From the NCBI RefSeq assembly GCF_051014685.1, contig NW_027478600.1, positions 248,001 through 312,000 of the forward strand: 64,000 nt of DNA, written 5' to 3'. How positions within the stretch are numbered: the first letter of the stretch is position 1; each line of letters opens with the position of its first letter. Position numbers and translations under genes: made by a program. This stretch comes from Ptiloglossa arizonensis (Eukaryota; Arthropoda; Insecta; Hymenoptera; Colletidae). A model generated the notes under the pieces. That model made no database searches, was not told the DNA's origin, and saw nothing but the letters and a program-made list of their open reading frames with translations. This document shows positions 1 to 12,800 of this stretch, piece after piece.

Positions 1-37
1 GGGCGAGTTTCTACTTTCAGATGCAACAGAAATTGTG

Positions 38-53
38 CGGATTGGTCAATCCG
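38..53. repeat. 16-bp palindrome in every monomer (first copy)
   Basis: Inverted repeat with 7-bp arms CGGATTG and CAATCCG around a 2-base centre GT. It recurs at the same place in most monomers. Variants break one arm only: 'tgtgg' monomers change the outer base of the left arm, 'ggtctatcc' monomers change the right arm, 'ggatcggtcaatcc' monomers (46-49 kb) change the inner left arm. It is followed at once by TCGCGA (55-60). Function is unknown; dyads in satellites can be protein-binding sites or cruciform-prone sequences, which is only inference here. Confidence 0.85.
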
Positions 54-88
54 TTCGCGAGATATGGCAGTTTGGAGGTAAGAAACGC

Positions 89-101
89 TTGAGAAACTCA
101 A
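89..101. repeat. Short hairpin-forming inverted repeat (first copy)
   Basis: TTGAG and CTCAA separated by aaa give a perfect 5-bp stem with a 3-base loop, followed by the self-complementary AAAATTTT at 100-107. The stem is lost in monomers with 'aaactaaaaa' (for example 268-278), in 'gagcaactc' it keeps pairing with a changed loop, and in 'gaggaactc' it also keeps pairing. Structural potential only; nothing shows a function. Confidence 0.7.
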
Positions 102-162
102 AATTTTCGCAGTTCTGATGCTCCAAACGAATAACCAGAACGGCCTAGGGGAAAAGTACGCA

Positions 163-179
163 TACCGTTGTAATCGGGT
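163..179 (+). other. Degenerate CENP-B-box-like 17-mer across the monomer junction (first copy)
   Basis: The 17 bases here read taccgttgtaatcgggt. Aligned to the core known for the CENP-B box (nTTCGnnnnAnnCGGGn), seven of nine required positions agree (CG at 4-5, A at 10, CGGG at 13-16); positions 2 and 3 are AC instead of TT. Monomer types differ: 'gttgtaatcggg' and 'gttgaaatcggg' keep the CGGG, 'gttgcaattggg' loses its C, 'acagttgtaatccgg' loses CG and part of CGGG, and 'acgtttgtaatcggg' loses the spacing. A match this partial can arise by chance, so this is a candidate and not a demonstrated binding site. Confidence 0.35.
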
Positions 180-350
180 GAGTTTCTACTTTCAGATGCA
201 ACAGAAATTTTGCGGATTGGTCAATCCGTTCGCGAGATATGGCAGTTTGGAGGTAAGAAACGCTTGAGAAACTAAAAATTTTCGCAGTTCTGATGCTCGA
301 AACGAATAACTGGAACGGCCTAGGGGAAAGGTTGGCATACCGTTGTAATC

Positions 351-1255
351 GGACGGGTTTCTACTTTCAGATGCAACAGAAATTTTGTGGATTGGTCAAT
401 CCGTTCGCGAGATATGGCAGTTTGGACGTAAGAAACGCTTGAGAAACTAAAAATTTTCGCAGTTCTGATGCTCGAAACGAATAACTAGAACGGCCTAGGG
501 GAAAAGTACGCATACTGTTGTAACCGGGCGAGTTTCTACTTTCAGATGCAATAGAAATTTTGCGGATTGGTCAATCCGTTCGCGAGATATGGCAGTTTGG
601 AGGTAAGAAACGCTTGAGAAACTCAAAATTTTCGCAGTTCTGATGCTCCAAACGAATAACCAGAACGGCCTAGGGGAAAAGTACACATACCGTTGTAATC
701 GGGCGAGTTTCTACTTTCAGATGCAACAGAAATTGTGCGGATTGGTCAATCCGTTCGCGAGATATGGCAGTTTGGAGGTAAGAAACGCTTGAGAAACTCA
801 AAATTTTCGCAGTTCTGATGCTCCAAACGAATAACCAGAACGGCCTAGGGGAAAAGTACGCATACCGTTGTAATCGGACGAGTTTCTACTTTCAGATGCA
901 ACAGAAATTTTGTGGATTGGTCAATCCGTTCGCGAGATATGGCAGTTTGGACGTAAGAAACGCTTGAGAAACTAAAAATTTTCGCAGTTCTGATGCTCGA
1001 AACGAATAACTAGAACGGCCTAGGGGAAAAGTACGCATACTGTTGTAACCGGGCGAGTTTCTACTTTCAGATGCAATAGAAATTTTGCGGATTGGTCAAT
1101 CCGTTCGCGAGATATGGCAGTTTGGAGGTAAGAAACGCTTGAGAAACTCAAAATTTTCGCAGTTCTGATGCTCCAAACGAATAACCAGAACGGCCTAGGG
1201 GAAAAGTACACATACCGTTGTAATCGGGCGAGTTTCTACTTTCAGATGCAACAGA
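351..1255 (+). repeat. Trimer (525-bp) duplication
   Basis: Monomers starting at 351 and 526 recur at 876 and 1051. Each pair has a 'gga-cg' start with 'tgtgg' and 'gacgtaag', then a unit with 'gatgcaatagaaa' preceded by 'actgttgtaacc'. The match stops near 730 and 1,255, where 'aaattgtgcgg' faces 'aaattttgcgg'. Only about two of the three monomers are clearly duplicated. Confidence 0.65.
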
Positions 1256-4200
1256 AATTTTGCGGATTGGTCAATCCGTTCGCGAGATATGGCAGTTTGG
1301 AGGTAAGAAACGCTTGAGAAACTAAAAATTTTCGCAGTTCTGATGCTCGAAACGAATAACTAGAACGGCCTAGGGGAAAGGTACGCATACAGTTGTAATC
1401 CGGCGAGTTTCTACTTTCAGATGCAACAGAAATTTTGCGGATTGGTCAATCCGTTCGCGCGATATGGCAGTTTGGAGGTGAGAAACGCTTGAGAAACTCA
1501 AAATTTTCGCAGCTCTGATGCTCAAAACGAATAACTAGAATGGCCTAGGGGAAAAGTACACATACCGTTGCAATTGGGCGAGTTTCTACTTTCAGATGCA
1601 ACAGAAATTTTGCGGATTGGTCAATCCGTTCGCGAGATATGGCAGTTTTGAGGTAAGAAACGCTTGAGAAACTCAAAATTTTCGCAGCTCTGATGCTCGA
1701 AACGAATAACTAGAATGGCCTAGGGGAAAAGTACACATACCGTTGCAATTGGGCGAGTTTCTACTTTCAGATGCAACAGAAATTTTGCGGATTGGTCAAT
1801 CCGTTCGCGAGATATGGCAGTTTGGACGTAAGAAACGCTTGAGAAACTCAAAATTTTCGCAGTTCTGATGCTCGAAACGAATAACTAGAACGGCCTAGGG
1901 CAAAGGTTGGCATACCGTTGTAATCGGGCGAATTTCTACTTTCAGATGCAAAGAAATTTTGTGGATTCGTCAATCCGTTCGCGAGATGTGGCAGTTTGGA
2001 GGTAAGAAACGCTTGAGCAACTCAAAATTTTCGCAGTTCTGATGCTCGAAACGAATAACCAGAACGGCCTAGGGGAAATGTTCGCATACCGTTGTAATCG
2101 GGCGAGTTTCTACTTTCAGATGCAACAGAAATTTTGCGGATTGGTCAATCCGTTCGCGAGATATGGCAGTTTGGAGGTAAGAAACGCTTGAGAAACTCAA
2201 AATTTTCGCAGTTCTGATGCTCCAAACGAATAACCAGAACGGCCTAGGGGAAAAGTACGCATACCGTTGTAATCGGGCGAGTTTCTACTTTCAGATGCAA
2301 CAGAAATTGTGCGGATTGGTCAATCCGTTCGCGAGATATGGCAGTTTGGAGGTAAGAAACGCTTGAGAAACTCAAAATTTTCGCAGTTCTGATGCTCCAA
2401 ACGAATAACCAGAACGGCCTAGGGGAAAAGTACGCATACCGTTGTAATCGGGCGAGTTTCTACTTTCAGATGCAACAGAAATTGTGCGGATTGGTCAATC
2501 CGTTCGCGAGATATGGCAGTTTGGAGGTAAGAAACGCTTGAGAAACTCAAAATTTTCGCAGTTCTGATGCTCGAAACGAATAACTAGAACGGCCTAGGGG
2601 AAAAGTACGCATACAGTTGTAATCCGGCGAGTTTCTACTTTCAGATGCAACAGAAATTTTGCGGATTGGTCAATCCGTTCGCGCGATATGGCAGTTTGGA
2701 GGTGAGAAACGCTTGAGAAACTCAAAATTTTCGCAGCTCTGATGCTCAAAACGTATAACTAGAATGGCCTAGGGGAAAAGTACACATACCGTTGTAATTG
2801 GGCGAGTTTCTACTTTCAGATGCAACAGAAATTTTGCGGATTGGTCAATCCGTTCGCGAGATATGGCAGTTTTGAGGTAAGAAACGCTTGAGAAACTCAA
2901 AATTTTCGCAGCTCTGATGCTCGAAACGAATAACTAGAATGGCCTAGGGGAAAAGTACACATACCGTTGCAATTGGGCGAGTTTCTACTTTCAGATGCAA
3001 CAGAAATTTTGCGGATTGGTCAATCCGTTCGCGAGATATGGCAGTTTGGACGTAAGAAACGCTTGAGAAACTCAAAATTTTCGCAGTTCTGATGCTCGAA
3101 ACGAATAACTAGAACGGCCTAGGGCAAAGGTTGGCATACCGTTGTAATCGGGCGAGTTTCTACTTTCAGATGCAAAGAAATTTTGTGGATTCGTCAATCC
3201 GTTCGCGAGATGTGGCAGTTTGGAGGTAAGAAACGCTTGAGCAACTCAAAATTTTCGCAGTTCTGATGCTCGAAACGAATAACCAGAACGGCCTAGGGGA
3301 AATGTTCGCATACCGTTGTAATCGGGCGAGTTTCTACTTTCAGATGCAACAGAAATTTTGCGGATTGGTCAATCCGTTCGCGAGACATGGCAGTTTGGAG
3401 GTGAGAAACGCTTGAGAAACTCAAAATTTTCGCAGCTCTGATGCTCGAAACGAATAACTAGAATGGCCTAGGGGAAAAGTACACATACCGTTGCAATTGG
3501 GGGAGTTTCTACTTTCAGATGCAACAGAAATTTTGCGGATTGGTCAATCCGTTCGCGAGATATGGCAGTTTGGAGGTAAGAAACGCTTGAGAAACTCAAA
3601 ATTTTCGCAGTTCTGATGCTCCAAACGAATAACCAGAACGGCCTAGGGGAAAAGTACGCATACCGTTGTAATCGGGCGAGTTTCTACTTTCAGATGCAAC
3701 AGAAATTTTGCGGATTGGTCAATCCGTTCGCGAGATATGGCAGTTTGGAGGTAAGAAACGCTTGAGAAACTCAAAATTTTCGCAGTTCTGATGCTCCAAA
3801 CGAATAACCAGAACGGCCTAGGGGAAAAGTACACTTACCGTTGCAATTGGGCGAGTTTCTACTTTCAGATGCAACAGAAATTTTGCGGATTGGTCTATCC
3901 GTTCGAGAGATATGGCAGTTTGGAGGTAAGAAACGCTTGAGCAACTCAAATTTTTCGCAGTTCTGATTCTCGAAACGAATAACCAGAACGGCCTACGGGA
4001 AAAGTACGCATACCGTTGTAATCGGGCGAGTTTCTACTTTCAGATGCAACAGAAATTTTGCGGATTGGTCAATCCGTTCGCGAGATATGGCAGTTTGGAC
4101 GTAAGAAACGCTTGAGAAACTCAAAATTTTCGCAGGTCTGATGCTCGAAACGAATAACTAGAACGGCCTAGGGCAAAGGTTGGCATACCGTTGTAATCGG

Positions 4201-6838
4201 GCGAGTTTCTACTTTCAGATGCAACAGAAATTTTGTGGATTGGTCAATCCGTTCGCGAGATATGGCAGTTTGGACGTAAGAAACGCTTGAGGAACTCAAA
4301 ATTTTCGCAGTTCTGATGCACGAAACGAATAACTAGAACGGCCTAGGGGAAAAGTACTCATACCGTTGAAATCGGGCGAGTTTCTACTTTCAGGTGCAAC
4401 AGAAATTTTGCGGATTCGTCAATCCGTTCGCGAGATGTGGCATTTTGGAGGTAAGAAACGCTTGAGCAACTCAAAATTTTCGCAGTTCTGATGCTCGAAA
4501 CGAATAACCAGAACGGCCTAGGGGAAATGTTCGCATACCGTTGTAATCGGGCGTGTTTCTACTTTCAGATGCAACAGAAATTTTGCGGATTGGTCAATCC
4601 GTTCGCGAGACATGGCAGTTTGGAGGTGAGAAACGCTTGAGAAACTCAAAATTTTCGCAGTTCTGATGCTCAAAACGAATAACTAGAACTACCTATGGGA
4701 AAAGTATGGATACCATTGTAATCGGGCGAGCTTCTACTTTCAGATGCAACAGAAATTTTACAGATTGGTCAATCCGTTCGCGAGATATGGCAGTTTGGAG
4801 GTAAGAAACGCATGAGAAACTAAAAATTTTCGCAGTTCTGATGCTCGAAACGAATAACTGGAATGGCCTAGGGGAAAAGGACACATACCGTTGCAATTGG
4901 GCGAGTTTCTACATTCAGATGCAACAGAAATTTTGCGGATTGGTCTATCCGTTCGAGAGATATGGCAGTTTGGAGGTAAGAAACGCTTGAGAAACTCAAA
5001 ATTTTCGCAGTTCTGATGCTCCAAACGAATAACCAGAACGGCCTAGGGGAAAAGTACACATACCGTTGTAATCGGGCGAGTTTCTACTTTCAGATGCAAC
5101 AGAAATTTTGCGGATTGGTCAATCCGTTCGCGAGATATGGCAGTTTGGAGGTAAGAAACGCTTGAGAAACTAAAAATTTTCGCAGTTCTGATGCTCGAAA
5201 CGAATAACTAGAACGGCCTAGGGGAAAAGTACGCATACAGTTGTAATCCGGCGAGTTTCTACTTTCAGATGCAACAGAAATTTTGCGGATTGGTCAATCC
5301 GTTCGCGCGATATGGCAGTTTGGAGGTGAGAAACGCTTGAGAAACTCAAAATTTTCGCAGCTCTGATGCTCAAAACGAATAACTAGAATGGCCTAGGGGA
5401 AAAGTACACATACCGTTGCAATTGGGCGAGTTTCTACTTTCAGATGCAACAGAAATTTTGCGGATTGGTCAATCCGTTCGCGAGATATGGCAGTTTGGAG
5501 GTAAGAAACGCTTGAGAAACTCAAAATTTTCGCAGCTCTGATGCTCGAAACGAATAACTAGAATGGCCTAGGGGAAAAGTACACATACCGTTGCAATTGG
5601 GCGAGTTTCTACTTTCAGATGCAACAGAAATTTTGCGGATTGGTCAATCCGTTCGCGAGATATGGCAGTTTGGACGTAAGAAACGCTTGAGAAACTCAAA
5701 ATTTTCGCAGTTCTGATGCTCGAAACGAATAACTAGAACGGCCTAGGGCAAAGGTTGGCATACCGTTGTAATCGGGCGAATTTCTACTTTCAGATGCAAA
5801 GAAATTTTGTGGATTCGTCAATCCGTTCGCGAGATGTGGCAGTTTGGAGGTAAGAAACGCTTGAGCAACTCAAAATTTTCGCAGTTCTGATGCTCGAAAC
5901 GAATAACCAGAACGGCCTAGGGGAAATGTTCGCATACCGTTGTAATCGGGCGAGTTTCTACTTTCAGATGCAACAGAAATTTTGCGGATTGGTCAATCCG
6001 TTCGCGAGATATGGCAGTTTGGAGGTAAGAAACGCTTGAGAAACTCAAAATTTTCGCAGTTCTGATGCTCCAAACGAATAACCAGAACGGCCTAGGGGAA
6101 AAGTACGCATACCGTTGTAATCGGGCGAGTTTCTACTTTCAGATGCAACAGAAATTGTGCGGATTGGTCAATCCGTTCGCGAGATATGGCAGTTTGGAGG
6201 TAAGAAACGCTTGAGAAACTCAAAATTTTCGCAGTTCTGATGCTCCAAACGAATAACCAGAACGGCCTAGGGGAAAAGTACGCATACCGTTGTAATCGGG
6301 CGAGTTTCTACTTTCAGATGCAACAGAAATTGTGCGGATTGGTCAATCCGTTCGCGAGATATGGCAGTTTGGAGGTAAGAAACGCTTGAGAAACTCAAAA
6401 TTTTCGCAGTTCTGATGCTCGAAACGAATAACTAGAACGGCCTAGGGGAAAAGTACGCATACAGTTGTAATCCGGCGAGTTTCTACTTTCAGATGCAACA
6501 GAAATTTTGCGGATTGGTCAATCCGTTCGCGCGATATGGCAGTTTGGAGGTGAGAAACGCTTGAGAAACTCAAAATTTTCGCAGCTCTGATGCTCAAAAC
6601 GAATAACTAGAATGGCCTAGGGGAAAAGTACACATACCGTTGTAATTGGGCGAGTTTCTACTTTCAGATGCAACAGAAATTTTGCGGATTGGTCAATCCG
6701 TTCGCGAGATATGGCAGTTTTGAGGTAAGAAACGCTTGAGAAACTCAAAATTTTCGCAGCTCTGATGCTCGAAACGAATAACTAGAATGGCCTAGGGGAA
6801 AAGTACACATACCGTTGCAATTGGGCGAGTTTCTACAT
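1100..6838 (+). repeat. 3,848-bp offset duplication of 1.1-3.0 kb at 4.95-6.84 kb
   Basis: The block from about 1,100 to 2,990 reappears at about 4,950 to 6,838, offset 22 x 175 minus 2. Both anchor motifs (1389 and 2613) map to 5237 and 6461, and the 174-bp unit at 1951 maps to 5799. Differences seen are single substitutions such as 'cagttttgag' against 'cagtttggag'. The copy ends where 'ctactttcag' faces 'ctacattcag' followed by 'aaattgtgcgg'. Confidence 0.7.
1365..3383 (+). repeat. Seven-monomer (1,224-bp) offset duplication
   Basis: The anchor motif at 1389 recurs at 2613, an offset of 7 x 175 minus 1, the missing base being the shared deletion at about 1951 and 3175. The order that follows is the same in both: anchor, two 'gcaattggg' units, 'ggttggcat' unit, 174-bp unit, then 'aaatgttcgcatacc'. 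Divergence begins near 2,160 in copy one and 3,385 in copy two ('gatatgg' against 'gacatgg'). Confidence 0.75.
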
Positions 6839-9800
6839 TCAGATGCAACAGAAATTGTGCGGATTGGTCAATCCGTTCGCGAGATATGGCAGTTTGGACG
6901 TAAGAAACGCTTGAGGAACTCAAAATTTTCGCAGTTCTGATGCACGAAACGAATAACTAGAACGGCCTAGGGGAAAAGTACTCATACCGTTGAAATCGGG
7001 CGAGTTTCTACTTTCAGGTGCAACAGAAATTTTGCGGATTCGTCAATCCGTTCGCGAGATGTGGCATTTTGGAGGTAAGAAACGCTTGAGCAACTCAAAA
7101 TTTTCGCAGTTCTGATGCTCGAAACGAATAACCAGAACGGCCTAGGGGAAATGTTCGCATACCGTTGTAATCGGGCGTGTTTCTACTTTCAGATGCAACA
7201 GAAATTTTGCGGATTGGTCAATCCGTTCGCGAGACATGGCAGTTTGGAGGTGAGAAACGCTTGAGAAACTCAAAATTTTCGCAGTTCTGATGCTCAAAAC
7301 GAATAACTAGAACTACCTATGGGAAAAGTATGGATACCATTGTAATCGGGCGAGCTTCTACTTTCAGATGCAACAGAAATTTTACAGATTGGTCAATCCG
7401 TTCGCGAGATATGGCAGTTTGGAGGTAAGAAACGCATGAGAAACTAAAAATTTTCGCAGTTCTGATGCTCGAAACGAATAACTGGAATGGCCTAGGGGAA
7501 AAGGACACATACCGTTGCAATTGGGCGAGTTTCTACATTCAGATGCAACAGAAATTTTGCGGATTGGTCTATCCGTTCGAGAGATATGGCAGTTTGGAGG
7601 TAAGAAACGCTTGAGAAACTCAAAATTTTCGCAGTTCTGATGCTCCAAACGAATAACCAGAACGGCCTAGGGGAAAAGTACACATACCGTTGTAATCGGG
7701 CGAGTTTCTACTTTCAGATGCAACAGAAATTTTGCGGATTGGTCAATCCGTTCGCGAGATATGGCAGTTTGGAGGTAAGAAACGCTTGAGAAACTAAAAA
7801 TTTTCGCAGTTCTGATGCTCGAAACGAATAACTAGAACGGCCTAGGGGAAAAGTACGCATACAGTTGTAATCCGGCGAGTTTCTACTTTCAGATGCAACA
7901 GAAATTTTGCGGATTGGTCAATCCGTTCGCGCGATATGGCAGTTTGGAGGTGAGAAACGCTTGAGAAACTCAAAATTTTCGCAGCTCTGATGCTCAAAAC
8001 GAATAACTAGAATGGCCTAGGGGAAAAGTACACATACCGTTGCAATTGGGCGAGTTTCTACTTTCAGATGCAACAGAAATTTTGCGGATTGGTCAATCCG
8101 TTCGCGAGATATGGCAGTTTTGAGGTAAGAAACGCTTGAGAAACTCAAAATTTTCGCAGCTCTGATGCTCGAAACGAATAACTAGAATGGCCTAGGGGAA
8201 AAGTACACATACCGTTGCAATTGGGCGAGTTTCTACTTTCAGATGCAACAGAAATTTTGCGGATTGGTCAATCCGTTCGCGAGATATGGCAGTTTGGACG
8301 TAAGAAACGCTTGAGAAACTCAAAATTTTCGCAGTTCTGATGCTCGAAACGAATAACTAGAACGGCCTAGGGCAAAGGTTGGCATACCGTTGTAATCGGG
8401 CGAGTTTCTACTTTCAGATGCAAAGAAATTTTGTGGATTGGTCAATCCGTTCGCGAGATATGGCAGTTTGGACGTAAGAAACGCTTGAGGAACTCAAAAT
8501 TTTAGCAGTTCTGATGCTCGAAACGAATAACTAGAACGGCCTAGGGGAAAAGTACTCATACGGTTGAAATCGGGCGAGTTTCTACTTTCAGGTGCAACAG
8601 AAATTTTGCGGATTCGTCAATCCGTTCGCGAGATGTGGCAGTTTGGAGGTAAGAAACGCTTGAGCAACTCAAAATTTTCGCAGTTCTGATGCTCGAAACG
8701 AATAACCAGAACGGCCTAGGGGAAATGTTCGCATACCGTTGTAATCGGGCGAGTTTCTACTTTCAGATGCAACAGAAATTTTGCGGATTGGTCAATCCGT
8801 TCGCGAGACATGGCAGTTTGGAGGTGAGAAACGCTTGAGAAACTCAAAATTTTCGCAGTTCTGATGCTCGAAACGAATAACTAGAACGACCTATGGGAAA
8901 AGTATGGATACCATTGTAATCGGGCGAGCTTCTACTTTCAGATGCAACAGAAATTTTACGGATTGGTCAATCCGTTCGCGAGATATGGCAGTTTGGAGGT
9001 AAGAAACGCATGAGAAACTAAAAATTTTCGCAGTTCTGATGCTCGAAACGAATAACTAGAATGGCCTAGGGGAAAAGTACACATACCGTTGTAATCGGGC
9101 GAGTTTCTACTTTCAGATGCAACAGAAATTTTGCGGATTGGTCAATCCGTTCGCGAGATATGGCAGTTTGGAGGTAAGAAACGCTTGAGAAACTAAAAAT
9201 TTTCGCAGTTCTGATGCTCGAAACGAATAACTAGAACGGCCTAGGGGAAAAGTACGCATACAGTTGTAATCCGGCGAGTTTCTACTTTCAGATGCAACAG
9301 AAATTTTGCGGATTGGTCAATCCGTTCGCGCGATATGGCAGTTTGGAGGTGAGAAACGCTTGAGAAACTCAAAATTTTCGCAGCTCTGATGCTCAAAACG
9401 AATAACTAGAATGGCCTAGGGGAAAAGTACACATACCGTTGCAATTGGGCGAGTTTCTACTTTCAGATGCAACAGAAATTTTGCGGATTGGTCAGTCCGT
9501 TCGCGAGATATGGCAGTTTTGAGGTAAGAAACGCTTGAGAAACTCAAAATTTTCGCAGCTCTGATGCTCGAAACGAATAACTAGAATGGCCTAGGGGAAA
9601 AGTACACATACCGTTGCAATTGGGCGAGTTTCTACTTTCAGATGCAACAGAAATTTTGCGGATTGGTCAATCCGTTCGCGAGATATGGCAGTTTGGACGT
9701 AAGAAACGCTTGAGAAACTCAAAATTTTCGCAGTTCTGATGCTCGAAACGAATAACTAGAACGGCCTAGGGCAAAGGTTGGCATACCGTTGTAATCGGGC

Positions 9801-12800
9801 GAGCTTCTACTTTCAGATGCAACAGAAATTTTACAGATTGGTCAATCCGTTCGCGAGATATGGCAGTTTGGAGGTAAGAAACGCATGAGAAACTAAAAAT
9901 TTTCGCAGTTCTGATGCTCGAAACGAATAACTAGAATGGCCTAGGGGAAAAGTACACATACCGTTGCAATTGGGCGAGTTTCTACTTTCAGATGCAACAG
10001 AAATTTTGCGGATTGGTCTATCCGTTCGAGAGATATGGCAGTTTGGAGGTAAGAAACGCTTGAGAAACTCAAAATTTTCGCAGTTCTGATGCTCCAAACG
10101 AATAACCAGAACGGCCTAGGGGAAAAGTACACATACCGTTGTAATCGGGCGAGTTTCTACTTTCAGATGCAACAGAAATTTTGCGGATTGGTCAATCCGT
10201 TCGCGAGATATGGCAGTTTGGAGGTAAGAAACGCTAGAGAAACTAAAAATTTTCGCAGTTCTGATGCTCGAAACGAATAACTAGAACGGCCTAGGGGAAA
10301 AGTACGCATACAGTTGTAATCCGGCGAGTTTCTACTTTCAGATGCAACAGAAATTTTGCGGATTGGTCAATCCGTTCGCGCGATATGGCAGTTTGGAGGT
10401 GAGAAACGCTTGAGAAACTCAAAATTTTCGCAGCTCTGATGCTCAAAACGAATAACTAGAATGGCCTAGGGGAAAAGTACACATACCGTTGCAATTGGGC
10501 GAGTTTCTACTTTCAGATGCAACAGAAATTTTGCGGATTGGTCAATCCGTTCGCGAGATATGGCAGTTTTGAGGTAAGAAACGCTTGAGAAACTCAAAAT
10601 TTTCGCAGCTCTGATGCTCGAAACGAATAACTAGAATGGCCTAGGGGAAAAGTACACATACCGTTGTAATCGGGCGAGTTTCTACTTTCAGATGCAACAG
10701 AAATTTTGCGGATTGGTCAATCCGTTCGCGAGACATGGCAGTTTGGAGGTGAGAAACGCTTGAGAAACTCAAAATTTTCGCAGTTCTGATGCTCGAAACG
10801 AATAACTAGAACGACCTATGGGAAAAGTATGGATACCATTGTAATCGGGCGAGCTTCTACTTTCAGATGCAACAGAAATTTTACGGATTGGTCAATCCGT
10901 TCGCGAGATATGGCAGTTTGGAGGTAAGAAACGCATGAGAAACTAAAAATTTTCGCAGTTCTGATGCTCGAAACGAATAACTAGAATGGCCTAGGGGAAA
11001 AGTACACATACCGTTGCAATTGGGCGAGTTTCTACTTTCAGATGCAACAGAAATTTTGCGGATTGGTCTATCAGTTCGAGAGATATGGCAGGTTGGAGGT
11101 AAGAAACGCTTGAGAAACTCAAAATTTTCGCAGTTCTGATGCTCGATACGAATAACTAGAACGGCCTAGGGGAATGGTTCGCATACCGTTGTAATCGGGC
11201 GAGTTTCTACTTTCAGGTGCAACAGAAATTTTGCGGATTGGTCAATCCGTTCGCGAGATATGGCAGTTTGGAGGTAAGAAACGCTTGAGAAACTCAAAAT
11301 TTTCGCAGTTCTGATGCTCCAAACGAATAACCAGAACGGCCTAGGGGAAAAGTACACATACCGTTGTAATCGGGCGAGTTTCTACTTTCAGATGCAACAG
11401 AAATTTTGCGGATTGGTCAATCCGTTCGCGAGATATGGCAGTTTGGAGGTAAGAAACGCTTGAGAAACTAAAAATTTTCGCAGTTCTGATGCTCGAAACG
11501 AATAACTAGAACGGCCTAGGGGAAAAGTACACATACCGTTGCAATTGGGCGAGTTTCTACTTTCAGATGCAACAGAAATTTTGCGGATTGGTCAATCCGT
11601 TCGCGAGATATGGCAGTTTGGACGTAAGAAACGCTGGAGAAACTCAAAATTTTCGCAGTTCTGATGCTCGAAACGAATAACTAGAACGGCCTAGGGCAAA
11701 GGTTGGCATACCGTTGTAATCGGGCGAGTTTCTACTTTCAGATGCAAAGAAATTTTGTGGATTGGTCAATCCGTTCGCGAGATATGGCAGTTTGGACGTA
11801 AGAAACGCTTGAGGAACTCAAAATTTTCGCAGTTCTGATGCTCGAAACGAATAACTAGAACGGCCTAGGGGAAAAGTACTCATACCGTTGAAATCGGGCG
11901 AGTTTCTACTTTCAGGTGCAACAGAAATTTTGCGGATTCGTCAATCCGTTCGCGAGATGTGGCAGTTTGGAGGTAAGAAACGCTTGAGCAACTCAAAATT
12001 TTCGCAGTTCTGATGCTCGAAACGAATAACCAGAACGGCCTAGGGGAAATGTTCGGATACCGTTGTAATCGGGCGAGTTTCTACTTTCAGATGCAACAGA
12101 AATTTTGCGGATTGGTCAATCCGTTCGCGAGATATGGCAGTTTGGAGGTAAGAAACGCTTGAGAAACTCAAAATTTTCGCAGTTCTGATGCTCCAAACGA
12201 ATAACCAGAACGGCCTAGGGGAAAAGTACACATACCGTTGTAATCGGGCGAGTTTCTACTTTCAGATGCAACAGAAATTTTGCGGATTGGTCAATCCGTT
12301 CGCGAGATATGGCAGTTTGGATGTAAGAAACGCTTGAGAAACTAAAAATTTTCGCAGTTCTGATGCTCGAAACGAATAACTAGAACGGCCTAGGGGAAAA
12401 GTACGCATACAGTTGTAATCCGGCGAGTTTCTACTTTCAGATGCAACAGAAATTTTGCGGATTGGTCAATCCGTTCGCGCGATATGGCAGTTTGGAGGTG
12501 AGAAACGCTTGAGAAACTCAAAATTTTCGCAGCTCTGATGCTCAAAACGAATAACTAGAATGGCCTAGGGGAAAAGTACACATACCGTTGCAATTGGGGG
12601 AGTTTCTACTTTCAGATGCAACAGAAATTTTGCGGATTGGTCAATCCGTTCGCGAGATATGGCAGTTTTGAGGTAAGAAACGCTTGAGAAACTCAAAATT
12701 TTCGCAGCTCTGATGCTCGAAACGAATAACTAGAATGGCCTAGGGGAAAAGTACACATACCGTTGCAATTGGGCGAGTTTCTACTTTCAGATGCAACAGA

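Larger units (their letters stand above)
1..175 (+). repeat. Reference monomer used for coordinates
   Basis: First complete unit, used here as the coordinate frame. Landmarks in order are 'gggcgag' at 1-7, 'ctactttcagatgcaacag' at 11-29, palindrome 38-53, TCGCGA 55-60, 'gatatggcag' 61-70, hairpin 89-101, AAAATTTT 100-107, 'gttctgatgctc' 112-123, 'aacgaataac' 126-135, CCTAGG 144-149 and 'gcataccgttgtaatc' 160-175. Variable positions that recur through the array include 36-38 (tgCgg or tgTgg), 76-78 (gAGgt, gACgt or gATgt), 97-100 (ctca or ctaa), 123-136 (gaaacgaataac or gacaagcataac), and the stretch 152-175 (aaaagtacgcat, aaggttggcat or aaaagtactcat, followed by gttgtaatc, gttgcaatt or gttgaaatc). 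Variants co-occur in sets, so monomers fall into discrete types. Confidence 0.95.

Noticed and set aside
89..107. Hairpin followed by a T run as a bacterial intrinsic terminator
   Set aside because: The stem is only 5 bp and A/T-rich, it repeats in hundreds of copies without genes, and the context is eukaryotic satellite DNA.
144..149. CCTAGG and TCGCGA as meaningful signals
   Set aside because: They are self-complementary hexamers that happen to lie in the monomer. CCTAGG varies often ('cctacggg', 'actagggg', 'acaagggg'), so no constraint is visible. They predict a 175-bp digestion ladder but no function.
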